Source: Paralcaligenes ureilyticus (GTDB lineage: Bacteria > Pseudomonadota > Gammaproteobacteria > Burkholderiales > Burkholderiaceae_B). Taken from it: a DNA stretch of 64,000 bases. Of the stretch, positions 35,701 to 44,397 are shown piece after piece. Every line of letters begins with the position of its first letter. Position 1 is the stretch's first letter. Under the pieces are notes generated by a model, which was given only the letters and a program-made list of their open reading frames with translations, did no database searches and was not told the DNA's origin. The position numbers and the translations under genes are program-made. The DNA lies in NCBI RefSeq assembly GCF_004346225.1, contig NZ_SMAJ01000003.1, positions 310,001 through 374,000 on the forward strand, read 5' to 3'.

Positions 35701-36328
35701 TCATGGCCACCCACAAGCCTGAATAGCGGCTCATGGCCCATCCGTGCAGGCCGTAATCCAGATATTCCTGCACGTTGGCGGGGTATAGAACGGGCAGGCC
35801 GGCGGCCTGGAAGACGTGTTCGGATTGGTGCGCAAGCGTGGATGACTTGGCGGCATGGTCGTCGCCCGCCAGCACCAGCACGCCGCCGTATTGAGACGTG
35901 CCGGCCGAGTTCGCATGCTTGAATACGTCCATGGATCGATCGACGCCTGGCCCCTTGCCGTACCACATGCCAAACACGCCGTCGCGCGTCGCATCGGGAT
36001 AGAGGTTGACTTGTTGCGATCCCCACACGGCGGTGGCCGCCAGGTCTTCGTTTACGCCAGGCTGGAAGACGATATCGTTGTCGGTCAGGTGCTGTCTGGC
36101 TTTCCACAATGATTGATCAAGCCCGCCCAGCGGCGAGCCGCGGTAGCCCGAAACAAAGCCCGCCGTATTCAGCCCGGCGTGCTTGTCGCGCAGCTTTTGC
36201 AACATGGGCAGGCGCACCAGGGCCTGCGTGCCGCTCATGTACGCGCGGCCTTTTTCGAGCGTGTATTTGTCGTCAAGGCTTACCTTGGCGAGCCGGGACA
36301 GCACCGCCTGATCAAGGGGGGCATTCAT
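32747..36328 (-). CDS. indolepyruvate ferredoxin oxidoreductase, single-chain
   Basis: 1193 residues joining all parts of the enzyme that oxidatively decarboxylates aryl-pyruvates to acyl-CoA with ferredoxin. The pyruvate-binding N-domain (FVSGYRGSPLGGLDQSLWK) is followed by the thiamine-diphosphate region (WFCSGCPHNTSTRVPEG; GIGCHYMTIWMDRD; HVFANLGDGTYFHSG). Next comes a cysteine-rich Fe-S part (VCEGCGDCSVKSNCLS; CNKDFSCVNGFCPS). A gamma-type domain (GIGGTGVVTIGGLLGMAA; GLAQKGGAVLSHV) and a C-terminal extension complete it. The cofactor residues look intact. It is divergent from a LysR gene that probably controls it, and beside an amino-acid importer that may feed it with the parent amino acids. 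Confidence 0.93.
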   Translation of the reverse strand: MNAPLDQAVLSRLAKVSLDDKYTLEKGRAYMSGTQALVRLPMLQKLRDKHAGLNTAGFVSGYRGSPLGGLDQSLWKARQHLTDNDIVFQPGVNEDLAATAVWGSQQVNLYPDATRDGVFGMWYGKGPGVDRSMDVFKHANSAGTSQYGGVLVLAGDDHAAKSSTLAHQSEHVFQAAGLPVLYPANVQEYLDYGLHGWAMSRYSGLWVAMKCVTDVVESTASVDIDPDRANIVIPSDFALPPDGLSIRWPDPPLVQEARLMNYKWYAALAYVRANKLNRIVIDGPQARLGIMAAGKAYLDTRQALADLGLDERSCAQIGIRLLKVGCVWPLNALDAREFATGLDEILVVEEKRQILEYALKEELYNWRDDVRPKVYGKFNEKDNAAGEWSIPRGDWLLPPQGELSPAHVARAIAKRLEKAILPADIRARIAARVAIIDAKERERLQPIAVAERKPWFCSGCPHNTSTRVPEGSRAMAGIGCHYMTIWMDRDTSTFSQMGGEGAAWIGQKSFTTTKHVFANLGDGTYFHSGILAIRAAIAANANITYKILYNDAVAMTGGQPVDGTLKVTDVIAQVHAEGARKIVVVTDEPEKYQGVALAGNAPVYHRDELDRVQRELREIEGTTILVYDQTCATEKRRRRKRGTYPDPARRVFINDAVCEGCGDCSVKSNCLSVEPLETPQGTKRKINQSSCNKDFSCVNGFCPSFVMAEGAQVKKPKTHAPQGGKPDTADLPVPALPAIHGTYGILVTGIGGTGVVTIGGLLGMAAHLENKGVTILDMTGLAQKGGAVLSHVQIAATPDDIHATRIATGEAELIIGCDSIVSTSAEVLASVQKGVTQAAINSANTPTAEFIKDPKWQFPEASAEHNLKEAIGQDCEFIDARALAVQLLGDAIYTNPLMLGYVWQKGWVPLSHESLVRAIELNDVMVEKNLAAFEWGRAIAKRGPEAIAPELKESETHGMPETMAQVIAMPETLAALIERNAQMLTAYQNAAYAKRYVDAVKSIQTSRNSISDGQAQELTRAIAQNLAKLMAYKDEYEVARLYADPAFTDKLRAQFEGEPGKDYQLKFYLAPPLLAKKDDKGHLIKKQYGPWMMHAFKLLAKFKGLRGTALDVFGKTAERQQERQLVDDYLALVRELAQSVNTHNIGFAIDLAKLPDDIRGFGHIKDANLAAAQKRREMLLQRYRGEAELSRVA

Positions 36329-36427
36329 CTCGATTGTCTCCTGTAAGGATAATTTATTTTATTAGTGTATGTATTTATATTGGTATCGTAAAATCAAATT
36401 TTCAGGTATCAGGTATTAAAAAAACAG
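36329..36427. promoter_or_regulatory. divergent ior / lysR promoter region
   Basis: 99 AT-rich bases between the two divergent starts, the usual location of a LysR binding site. It contains TTAGTGTATGTATTTATATT (36362-36381), similar to 27767-27789 upstream of the importer operon, and the direct pair CAGGTATCAGGTAT at 36403-36416. T-N11-A positions can be drawn, but nothing fixes one. Confidence 0.5.
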
Positions 36428-37387
36428 ATGAAAAGCGAAGTCACGTTGAGACAGTTCCGGTACTTCATCGCTGCGGCGAGCTCAGGGCAATTTTCCACGG
36501 CAGCGATCTCCGAACATGTATCGCAATCGGCCATTACCAGCGCCGTCCAGAGCCTGGAGAAGCAATTGAAGGTACGTTTGTTCGATCGTCTGCCGCATGG
36601 TGTGGTGCTGACGACGCAAGGGCAAGTGTTTTTCCACCATGCCCGACATGTCATGGACTCGGTCAACGATGCCATGCGGCATGCCAGCTTGCGCACCCAG
36701 ACTGTGCAGGGAACGATCCGGATTGCCGCTACCTATACGGTATTGGGCTATTTCCTGCCGGATTTGCTGAGCCGTTTCAAACACAGCTATCCGCAAGTGG
36801 AGATAGACCTGGTGGACATGGACAGAATTACGCTGGAACAGGCACTGGCCGACCAGAGCATAGACCTGGGAGTCGGGTTGATATCCAATATCGCCGATGT
36901 GCAGCGCTATGGCCATCGATTGCTGGTGCGCTCGCGCCGCAGAGTGTGGACAGCGGCTTCGCACCCTTTAGCCACGCAGTCTGCCATAAGCCTCGATGAG
37001 ATCGCAAAGTGCCCCTATATATTACTGACGGTGGATGATGCCGATTCTGCTGCTACCGGTCATTGGGGCGCAAATGGCAGCGCGCTCAAGATCGCGATGC
37101 GCACCAGTTCTCTGGAGGCCCTGCGCGGCCTGGTCGCGTATGGTTTCGGCGTATCGATATTGTCGGACCTGGTGTATCGCCCGTGGTCGCTGGAAGGCAA
37201 GAAGATCATGGCTATTCCCATTGCAGATCCCGTCGCGCCCATGGATGTCGGCCTTCTTTGGCCCAGGCAGGCGGAGCCCAAAGGCCTCGTGGACACATTC
37301 CGGCAATTCCTGATTCATGCCTGTGACAGTGAGTCCGAAGCCCCCGCCGCAAGCGCGACCGCGCGGCCAAGGGCGCGGCGCAGATAA
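36428..37387 (+). CDS. LysR-family transcriptional regulator
   Basis: 319 residues. The N-terminal winged helix-turn-helix reads VTLRQFRYFIAAASSGQFST, then HVSQSAITSAVQSLEKQLKV and LFDRLPHGVVLTTQG. The effector-binding domain follows (GTIRIAATYTVLGYFLPDLL; IDLGVGLISNIADVQ; LRGLVAYGFGVSIL). An Arg/Ala-rich tail ends it. It is divergent from the ferredoxin oxidoreductase gene, so control of that gene, perhaps in response to an aryl-pyruvate or amino acid, is likely. Confidence 0.92.
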   Translation: MKSEVTLRQFRYFIAAASSGQFSTAAISEHVSQSAITSAVQSLEKQLKVRLFDRLPHGVVLTTQGQVFFHHARHVMDSVNDAMRHASLRTQTVQGTIRIAATYTVLGYFLPDLLSRFKHSYPQVEIDLVDMDRITLEQALADQSIDLGVGLISNIADVQRYGHRLLVRSRRRVWTAASHPLATQSAISLDEIAKCPYILLTVDDADSAATGHWGANGSALKIAMRTSSLEALRGLVAYGFGVSILSDLVYRPWSLEGKKIMAIPIADPVAPMDVGLLWPRQAEPKGLVDTFRQFLIHACDSESEAPAASATARPRARRR

Positions 37388-37440
37388 GTTGCCGCCCCTA
37401 CGCATGAAATATTGTATCGGCGGTACGTACAACGAATTTT

Positions 37441-38745
37441 CTATGGCACCAAAGACAGGCCGATACGGATTTGCGAGCCGCTTCTTTGGTTATAGCCCAG
37501 CAGCGTTTCGCCGTAGCCGTTGAAATACTGCACATGCAGATAACCGTTCATGTTCAGGAAGGTGCGCCGCAGCGGCCACGCAGCTTCGATCTGGGTCGCG
37601 TGGCCCTGGCTGCCTTGCCGGTACAGACCTGTAAGGACCAGGCCGTCGTCTTGCGCCCAGCGCAGCTTCCAGTCTACACGCCCGTTATAGTCCGCATAAT
37701 CGGGGTTTTCGCGGGTCGCAAAATAGGCTTTTACACGCGGCGCAAAAGTAAGTGTGCTGCCGCCGTCAAGACGGTAATTGAATTGCGGTTCGACAAAGCC
37801 ATCGTTCAGCGAGCGCGAGTCCGTGCCGCCCTTGCCGTTGGATTTATGTTCAACGCCGGTGCTCAAGCCCAGAAACCATTTTTTATTCTCATTTTGCCAG
37901 AGCGCATCTTTGTGCCAGAAGAGGCTGGGGTTGTACGTGGTATCGACAAAAGGTTTGGAGTTGCCGGCCAGATCCCACAGGGAAGTTTGCGTATAGCCCA
38001 AGTACATATGGTCAATGAATGCCGGGTTTTCCGGATCGGCCGGTGTAGACAGGCGGTATTTGAAACTGAGTTGAAAGCGCGCGTTGGCACCCCCTTTGGT
38101 GCCTACATCGAAATAGACAGGCTCATACGGGGAAAGGGAGTTTCTGAAGGTCTCGAACGCAGAGGGCGGGGCGTTGACGGTTTGCTGCGCAACGGCAGGG
38201 CCTGATCTTACCGACGCGCCGGCGGCTGCAACGACATTGTCGGGCAAGGCCGGATCGCGCTGTTGGCCGGCGCGAGCCGCACCGGCATCGACAACAGGGA
38301 CATTGGCCGGTGTTCCCGCTATCGGGCTTTTCTCCAGAGGGCTGGTATCGAGCGCCAATAGGGTGGGCTGGCCTTCGATATTGACCGCCTGCAAACCCTT
38401 GACGCCTTTGGGTACCACGGCGCGCCAGGCAAACTGAACGAAGTTGTTGACAGGCACGTTGGCTTGACCGGGTGCCGTGTCCAGATAAGCCAGGCTGCGT
38501 ATGGCTTGCCCGGTGTCGCTGCGCCACTGCAGCACCAGGTTTTTTGGGGGCACCCAGTTCAGTTCGTTTTGCGTGTCGTTGAATAATACGGCGCGCACGA
38601 CAACGGTCTCGCCGGCGGTGGCGTGTGTTTGATCAAGCCGATAGACGACGCCTGCCTTGGCTACGGGCAGGCCATACAGCGACGCGGCCAGTATGATGAT
38701 TAAGGCGTGGAACTGAAGGGTTGGAAATCGAGCGGTAGAGATCAT
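37441..38745 (-). CDS. pldA: outer-membrane phospholipase A (PldA)
   Basis: 434 residues from the ATG at 38745; an upstream TTG at 38802 would place extra residues before the signal peptide. The signal peptide is FHALIIILAASLYGLPVAKA. A 120-residue proline/alanine-rich periplasmic extension precedes the barrel. The barrel has YLGYTQTSLWDLAG and the catalytic phrase STGVEHKSNGKGG, holding the His and Ser of the family, with an Asn candidate just after. The enzyme degrades phospholipids in the outer membrane as a dimer when the membrane is disturbed. The protein ends near YNQRSGSQIRIGLSLV, a typical barrel terminus. Confidence 0.9.
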   Translation of the reverse strand: MISTARFPTLQFHALIIILAASLYGLPVAKAGVVYRLDQTHATAGETVVVRAVLFNDTQNELNWVPPKNLVLQWRSDTGQAIRSLAYLDTAPGQANVPVNNFVQFAWRAVVPKGVKGLQAVNIEGQPTLLALDTSPLEKSPIAGTPANVPVVDAGAARAGQQRDPALPDNVVAAAGASVRSGPAVAQQTVNAPPSAFETFRNSLSPYEPVYFDVGTKGGANARFQLSFKYRLSTPADPENPAFIDHMYLGYTQTSLWDLAGNSKPFVDTTYNPSLFWHKDALWQNENKKWFLGLSTGVEHKSNGKGGTDSRSLNDGFVEPQFNYRLDGGSTLTFAPRVKAYFATRENPDYADYNGRVDWKLRWAQDDGLVLTGLYRQGSQGHATQIEAAWPLRRTFLNMNGYLHVQYFNGYGETLLGYNQRSGSQIRIGLSLVP

Positions 38746-38878
38746 GGAGCGCTGGTGCCGATAGAGCAGGGTGCTTTGAACTTTAGCATTGTCGCTGCCC
38801 AATTGAGCTACCTGATGTAAGTCTGCCTCGCGCTTTTCCAGATTTTCCGGCAGCAGGGTAAAATGCCTTCCTTTCGAT

Positions 38879-38955
38879 GCGGCAGTAGCTCAGCTGGATA
38901 GAGCACGGGCCTTCTAAGCCCGGGGTCGGGGGTTCGAGACCCTCCTGCCGCACCA
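38879..38955 (+). tRNA. tRNA-Arg (TCT anticodon)
   Basis: Acceptor GCGGCAG pairs with CTGCCGC; D arm GCTCAGCTGGATAGAGC; anticodon loop CTTCTAA (TCT); T loop TTCGAGA; 3' CCA encoded. Its 3' end lies 19 bases from the end of a plasmid/phage-type toprim gene, which suggests that an element once integrated here. Confidence 0.96.
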
Positions 38956-38974
38956 TGATTATTCGCAATTATTC

Positions 38975-39904
38975 TTATTGGATTGCATCCTTCGCTCGGC
39001 CAATACCGGCGCGGATCGCTATTTCGACGGCGGCGCGCCCACGAGTGGATTTTTGCGCCAGGTCATTGAAGCTGATGAATTCTTTGGGTCGCTCGGCCGT
39101 CTCGGTTTGAGTGAACGGAGGAAAGACCGCAACACCGGCGACGGCTTCGGCCGCCTTGGTGGCGTTGCGGTAGCCGGCGTGGAATTTGGCATGGAGCCTG
39201 CTGCGGTGTTCCAGGTGGCGGTCGTCGTTGCCGCATATCAATATGGGCTTATCGGGGAAGCATCCGCGCAAGGCTTGCGCGACGGGTACGAGGTTGTTGC
39301 TGTCAAAGGCGGCAACGGTGGGATGAGAGGTGGTCTCCGTTATGGTGGCGGCCGTGGCGTACCCTTGGGTAAGAATAATGACTGCAGCCTTGGCCAGTAC
39401 GGCGACACCTTGGCCAGGTGCCGCGCCCAAGACGTGGAAACACCCCGTCTTGAGGTTGTCGGCCTGATAGCATTTGTTGCCGTCCGTATAGATTTTTTGG
39501 GCAGCCCATACTTTGCCGTGTATATCTTGTGCGGGAATCACGAGATTGCCATAGCAGTTTTTTTTCAGGCCCTCGTGGGCGCTGATTCCTTTACGGCGTA
39601 GATAGGCATGGGCATTGGTGGCGCGGGAGAGGGTAGGCAGCTTGGCCGCCAGCGAGGCGGCCGTGTTCTCGTGTGCGGCGTGTAATTCCCCTTCTTTGTC
39701 TGCCGGTTTTTGCCTGGCCTGGGCCTCAAACGAGGCTGCTTTCGCTTTTGGTGTCGGCCTCTCCTGGGCCTGTCGAGCCGGCAATTGCTCGAGGTCCGCT
39801 ATACCCCAGGCATTCCACAGCGGTTTTTCGAGGGGCCATTTTGCCCCGGGCGCCTTGACCCAATCGTTCTGCGGAAATGACGCCTGCGCTTTTGCCAATG
39901 TCAT
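38975..39904 (-). CDS. toprim-domain protein, mobile-element primase relative
   Basis: 309 residues resembling the C-terminal half of plasmid/phage primase-helicase proteins (TraC/Toprim group): YLRRKGISAHEGLKKNCYGN, DIHGKVWAAQKIYTDGNKCY, then the toprim core ILTQGYATAATITE, HPTVAAFDSNNLVPVAQALR and ILICGNDDRH. The first catalytic acid of toprim (EGYATA in relatives) is Gln here, so primase activity may be lost. No zinc-finger domain is present at the N-terminus, unlike full primases. It is an isolated gene just downstream of tRNA-Arg, on the opposite strand, with no integrase in sight. It is probably a relic of an integrated element. Confidence 0.75.
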   Translation of the reverse strand: MTLAKAQASFPQNDWVKAPGAKWPLEKPLWNAWGIADLEQLPARQAQERPTPKAKAASFEAQARQKPADKEGELHAAHENTAASLAAKLPTLSRATNAHAYLRRKGISAHEGLKKNCYGNLVIPAQDIHGKVWAAQKIYTDGNKCYQADNLKTGCFHVLGAAPGQGVAVLAKAAVIILTQGYATAATITETTSHPTVAAFDSNNLVPVAQALRGCFPDKPILICGNDDRHLEHRSRLHAKFHAGYRNATKAAEAVAGVAVFPPFTQTETAERPKEFISFNDLAQKSTRGRAAVEIAIRAGIGRAKDAIQ

Positions 39905-40175
39905 GCTGTCTCCATGGTATTGTGAATGCCACTGTCAAGAGTGGCTGGTTCTGATCACGCAAGAACCGTGCCAGAAACGTGAAGAAAGCAGAATAGGCAT
40001 CAAAGGCAGGCACGACGGGGCTATCGAGCCCCTCTCGTTATGCCAGGCAGTCGGCTCAAGTGTGTAGATGGGCAGAATCAAGTGTTTCTCATGTGCGGTT
40101 TTCCGCCCTCTTGATCCCGCCGACCCTACTGGTTATTCTGCTTCGGTTGAATTTCAACGATCATTGGACGATTGC

Positions 40176-41984
40176 ATGCGATATCTTTTTGCCCGCCGGC
40201 GCCTGCGCATTTATTTGCTGTTCGCTGCTTGCGTCGGGATAGGCTATATCGCCGCTTGCATCGTCTTTGCCCGGGAAAGCAGGGCCACGCTCGAGCAAGC
40301 ACATCAGCGTGCCGTGTTTTATTCCTTGAGTCTGGAGTCGACCCTGGTGAGGTACGAGTCGTTGCCGAAGGTGATTTCGTTCGAAAAGAAAATGAGCAGC
40401 TTGCTGGATAATCCGGGCGACGCGGCAGCTCAGCAAGCCGCCAACCAATACCTGCGTGCCGTTCAAGTGACCACCGATTCGCGGGTCGCTTATCTCATCG
40501 ATGCCGATGGCTTGACTCTGGCATCGAGCAATTGGGATGAATCCGACACCTTTGTCGGCCATAACTATACCTTCCGCCCTTATTTTCGCGATGCGCTGCA
40601 ATTTGGCCAGGGGCGTTTTTATGGCATTGGCACCACTAGCCACGAGCCTGGTTATTTTCTTGCTACATCCATGCGTACGCCGACGGGCGCGCGCGGGGTT
40701 GTCGTCGTCAAGATCAGTCTCAATGAGTTTGAATCGGCGCTTTCGCAGGGCAGCGATACGGTCATGCTGCTTGATTCGGGCGGGATTATTTTCCTGTCCT
40801 CGGTTCCTGCCTGGCGATACCATACCCTGGTTACCCTGAGTGCACAGAAACGCGCTTCCGTGAATCAGAATCGTCAATACGGCAATCAGCCGCTCGATCC
40901 TTTGGACGGCTCTGTCGGCGATACCGCCGGCAACACTCTGCCGCACACTCTTGATGTGGCGCTTCCAGGAAAACCCAGGCAGGCATTGCTTGCCGAGTAT
41001 GTGCCGGTGGGGCCGCTCGGGTGGAAGCTGGCCATACTTGTCGACCCGCAGCGGGATCGCCAATTATCCTGGGTGGTAGGCATAGGCGCGGGTTTTGTCG
41101 CCGCGTTCGTGGCGGCCCTGTTCATGGTGCGTAACCAGCAGCGCAAGCGCTACGAAGAGCGGCGCCGCGCAAAAAATGAACTGGATCGGGCGCATGCGGA
41201 ACTGGAAACACGGATCGCCGCGCGCACGACCGATCTCACCGAAAAAATTGCGGCGCTGGATCGCGCCCAGCATATCTTGCGAGAAACCCGCGACAGCGCG
41301 GTACAGGCGGGAAAATTGGCCGTATTGGGTCAGATGGCGGCCGGCATTACGCATGAACTCAGCCAACCCCTGGCCGCCCTGACCACGCTTTCCGACAATA
41401 CGGTTCACCTGGTCAAGCGTGGAGAGATCGATGAAGTCAGCAAGAATGTTTCTCTGATCAGCAAGCTTGCCGCCCGCATGGGTAACATCGTGTCCAGCAT
41501 CAAGGCTTTTTCCCGCAAGGACAATGTTGGGCGCGAGCCTGTCAATGTCAGTAATTCCATTCATCAAGCGCTGATGTTGGTCGAGCCCCGCCGCAAGCAG
41601 GTTGCGGCCAAGGTTCAACTGGTGCATACCAGCTCGGAAGTGCTTGCCTGGGGCAACCCCATACGGCTCGAGCAAGTCCTGGTCAATCTGTTGCGCAATG
41701 GCCTGGATGCCGCGGCCGATCAGCCAGGTAGCGTGCTGTCTGTGGCCGTCCACGTGCAAGAGGGCCGTGTGCGCATCATCGTACGCGATCAGGGTCCGGG
41801 TATCCCGGACGACGTACGCGAGCATCTTTTTGAACCGTTCTTCACCACCAAGCCCACGGGCCAGGGTATCGGGCTTGGTCTGGCCATTTCTTTGGCAATC
41901 ATAGAAGAAATGGGCGGCCAGCTGCAGATATATAATGCGCCCGGTCGCGGCGCCGAGGCCACCATTGTCCTGGAGCATGTATGA
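40176..41984 (+). CDS. dctB: C4-dicarboxylate-type sensor histidine kinase (DctB family)
   Basis: About 602 residues from the ATG at 40176, which directly precedes the first membrane segment (LRIYLLFAACVGIGYIAAC); an ATG at 40068 is possible. A periplasmic double-Cache-like sensor (VAYLIDADGLTLASSNWDE; FRPYFRDALQFGQGRFYGIG) is bounded by a second membrane span (VVGIGAGFVAAFVAALFM). A coiled coil leads to the kinase core: the phospho-His in GITHELSQPLAAL, the N box LVNLLRNGLDAA, and the G boxes RDQGPGIPDD and GIGLGLAIS. The response-regulator gene overlaps by four bases. Sensing of C4-dicarboxylates or malonate is inferred from the family and from the malonate cluster 3 kb downstream. Confidence 0.9.
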   Translation: MRYLFARRRLRIYLLFAACVGIGYIAACIVFARESRATLEQAHQRAVFYSLSLESTLVRYESLPKVISFEKKMSSLLDNPGDAAAQQAANQYLRAVQVTTDSRVAYLIDADGLTLASSNWDESDTFVGHNYTFRPYFRDALQFGQGRFYGIGTTSHEPGYFLATSMRTPTGARGVVVVKISLNEFESALSQGSDTVMLLDSGGIIFLSSVPAWRYHTLVTLSAQKRASVNQNRQYGNQPLDPLDGSVGDTAGNTLPHTLDVALPGKPRQALLAEYVPVGPLGWKLAILVDPQRDRQLSWVVGIGAGFVAAFVAALFMVRNQQRKRYEERRRAKNELDRAHAELETRIAARTTDLTEKIAALDRAQHILRETRDSAVQAGKLAVLGQMAAGITHELSQPLAALTTLSDNTVHLVKRGEIDEVSKNVSLISKLAARMGNIVSSIKAFSRKDNVGREPVNVSNSIHQALMLVEPRRKQVAAKVQLVHTSSEVLAWGNPIRLEQVLVNLLRNGLDAAADQPGSVLSVAVHVQEGRVRIIVRDQGPGIPDDVREHLFEPFFTTKPTGQGIGLGLAISLAIIEEMGGQLQIYNAPGRGAEATIVLEHV

Positions 41985-43330
41985 GCACGGAAAACCCCAT
42001 CTCCATCGCCGAAGGCGGTCTCGTGTACTTGATCGAGGACGATGAAATCGTCATGCATGCGTGTGGGCAGGCCCTGCGCTTGGCGGGTATTCCGGTGCAT
42101 GGTTTTGGCGATGCGGAAACCGCGCTGGCCAGCATTGGCGGCGAACGGCCGGCGGCCGTGATCTGTGACGTGCAGCTTCCCGGTATGGACGGGATGTCGT
42201 TACTGGTCGATTTGCTGCGTCTGGACCGCAATCTACCGGTGATTCTGATTACCGGGCATGGCGATATTTCCCTGGCGGTAAAAGCCATGCGGGCCGGGGC
42301 CTACGATTTCATCGAGAAACCTTTTCATTCCGAGCGGCTGGTCGATGTGGTTCGCCGGGCCATGGAGCGCCGCGCTCTGGCCACTGAAAATCAGCGCCTG
42401 AAAGATCAATTGCAGGAGTTGCAAGTTACCCCTTTGATTGGACAGTCTCCCGCGATCCAGCAGGTTCGCAAACTGATCGCCGCGTTGGCGCCGACCTCGG
42501 CCGATTTGCTGGTTTGCGGCGAAACGGGTTCAGGCAAAGAGGTGCTGGCAAAAGCGGTCCACACCGCCAGCGGCAGGCGCGGCGCCTTTGTTGCGCTAAA
42601 TTGCGCCGCCGTGCCGGAAAACATTTTCGAGAGCGAAATGTTTGGCCATGAGGCCGGTGCGTTTACGGGAGCCAGCCGCCGTCGCATCGGGAAAATCGAA
42701 TATGCCCAGAGCGGCACGCTGTTCCTGGATGAAATTGAATCCATGCCGCTGAATCTGCAGGCGAAATTGTTGCGCGTGTTGCAGGAACGCTATGTTGAAC
42801 GGCTAGGCAGCAATACACCGATACCGGTCGATTGCCGGGTAATAGCCGCAACCAAGCTTGATCTCAAGCAGGCCTGCGACCGGGGCGAATTCCGGGCCGA
42901 CCTGTATTACCGCCTGAATGTCGTGTCCATCGAGTTGCCGCCCTTGCGCAAACGGATCGATGACATTCCGCTCCTCATGGCGTATTTCATTGCCGACGCG
43001 GCGCGGCGCTATCAGTGCGAGCCGCCGCAATGGTCCAGTCGCGACTTGCTGCGCTGGCAACAGCACGACTGGCCGGGCAACGTGCGCGAATTGAGGAACA
43101 CGGCCGAGCGATTTTGCCTGGGCGTTGAAGACGGGCTGGTGCAGCCCCCTGACAATGCTGATTCATTGGCCTATCGCCTGGAACAGACTGAACATGAGTT
43201 GATACAGGAAGCGCTGCGCAGTTGCGCAGGCAATGTGGTGCACGCGGCTAAAGTATTGAAGATTTCACGCAAGACGCTGTATGACAAGCTGAATCGCCTC
43301 GCGATCGACCCCAGCGGCTTTCGGCAGTGA
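41981..43330 (+). CDS. dctD: sigma-54-dependent response regulator (DctD family)
   Basis: 449 residues. The receiver domain carries the phospho-acceptor in AVICDVQLPGMDGM and the switch residues ITGHGD and IEKPF. The AAA+ domain has Walker A GETGSGKE, the sigma-54 contact loop GAFTGA intact (HEAGAFTGASRR), Walker B LFLDEIESM and FRADLYYRLNVV. The C-terminal Fis-type helix-turn-helix is GNVVHAAKVLKISRKTLYDK. It activates sigma-54 promoters of transport genes when phosphorylated by the partner kinase. I found no convincing -24/-12 promoter in the window. Confidence 0.92.
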   Translation: MSTENPISIAEGGLVYLIEDDEIVMHACGQALRLAGIPVHGFGDAETALASIGGERPAAVICDVQLPGMDGMSLLVDLLRLDRNLPVILITGHGDISLAVKAMRAGAYDFIEKPFHSERLVDVVRRAMERRALATENQRLKDQLQELQVTPLIGQSPAIQQVRKLIAALAPTSADLLVCGETGSGKEVLAKAVHTASGRRGAFVALNCAAVPENIFESEMFGHEAGAFTGASRRRIGKIEYAQSGTLFLDEIESMPLNLQAKLLRVLQERYVERLGSNTPIPVDCRVIAATKLDLKQACDRGEFRADLYYRLNVVSIELPPLRKRIDDIPLLMAYFIADAARRYQCEPPQWSSRDLLRWQQHDWPGNVRELRNTAERFCLGVEDGLVQPPDNADSLAYRLEQTEHELIQEALRSCAGNVVHAAKVLKISRKTLYDKLNRLAIDPSGFRQ

Positions 43331-43343
43331 CCGGGCCTTTCAA

Positions 43344-44348
43344 TCAGTTTTCGCCCATGGCAATGACGATCTTCCCGACGGTTTTGCCCGACTCCAGAGC
43401 TTCGTGGGCATCGACGATCTGGTCCAGTGCAAACCGGGCCGCGATATTGTGCTTCAGTTGCTGCTTGGCCAGAGCGTCGGTGACAGCGGCAATGGCCTTG
43501 GCATGAGCGTCGCGGCTCATTGCATAAACCAGAACGTACCGTACCGTGGCGTTGAGCCTTACCAACTGCCAGAAAGGCACGGCGGGAACCGGGGTCTGGT
43601 CTGACGCGTAGGACGCGATGACTCCGTTCGTTTTTAGGACTTTCAGGCTCGTATCCAGATTTGTACCGAACGCAACGTCGATGATGCGATCAATACCGCG
43701 GCCGTCTTCGACCCCGGTAATTCCGGCTATGCCGGCAACAATATCGTCTTTCAGGCGATAGAGGACGTGATGTGCGCCGGCATTCTGTGCAATCCGTGCC
43801 TGTTCTTGAGTCCGGACGGTCGCTATGACGGTCGCACCTTCCCGCCTGGCGAACTGGATGGCGTAAAAGCCGACTGCCCCGGCGCCGCCCGTGACCAGGA
43901 CGGATTTTCCATTGAGCGGGCCATCGGCCGTCACGCAATAATGAGCCGTCAAGGCAGGGACGCCCAAGCCGGCGCCTTCCTCGAAGCTTGTCGTGGCCGG
44001 AAGTGGAACAGCGTTGATGGCTGGGATGCTGGTGTATTCGGCGGCACAGCCAAAAGGGCGGCCCAGCTGCGCTTCATATATCCAGACGCGTTCACCGATA
44101 CGGCTGGCGTCCACACCTTCGCCAACGGCTTCGATGACGCCGGCCCCGTCTTGATGAGGAATGACCCGGGGGAAAGTATTTGGGCGAGCTCCGGCGCCGC
44201 TGCGCGACTTCGTATCGGAAGGGTTGATTCCGCTGGCGTGGATTCGCACCAGCACCTCGCCGGCCCAGGCCGTTGGCTTGGGCAAGTCTCCGACCTGAAG
44301 TACATCGCGCGCCGGTCCTCTATCGTCATACCAGGCAGCTTTCATCAT
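43344..44348 (-). CDS. NADPH:quinone oxidoreductase-like MDR protein
   Basis: 334 residues of the medium-chain dehydrogenase/reductase family, zinc-free quinone reductase branch. The N-terminal GroES-like part (AWAGEVLVRIHASGINPSD; VIPHQDGAGVIEAVGEGV) is followed by the NADPH fold VLVTGGAGAVGFYAIQFARR. The start at 44348 (MMKAAWYDDRG) follows ACGGA and matches the family. An extension to 44381 is open but not needed. The likely reaction is reduction of quinones or enones; the substrate is unknown. It is convergent with dctD, 13 bases apart. Confidence 0.88.
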   Translation of the reverse strand: MMKAAWYDDRGPARDVLQVGDLPKPTAWAGEVLVRIHASGINPSDTKSRSGAGARPNTFPRVIPHQDGAGVIEAVGEGVDASRIGERVWIYEAQLGRPFGCAAEYTSIPAINAVPLPATTSFEEGAGLGVPALTAHYCVTADGPLNGKSVLVTGGAGAVGFYAIQFARREGATVIATVRTQEQARIAQNAGAHHVLYRLKDDIVAGIAGITGVEDGRGIDRIIDVAFGTNLDTSLKVLKTNGVIASYASDQTPVPAVPFWQLVRLNATVRYVLVYAMSRDAHAKAIAAVTDALAKQQLKHNIAARFALDQIVDAHEALESGKTVGKIVIAMGEN

Positions 44349-44397
44349 TATTTCCGTAAGTATGTGGGGTGGGTTTTTCAAGTGTACCGGCTCTGTG

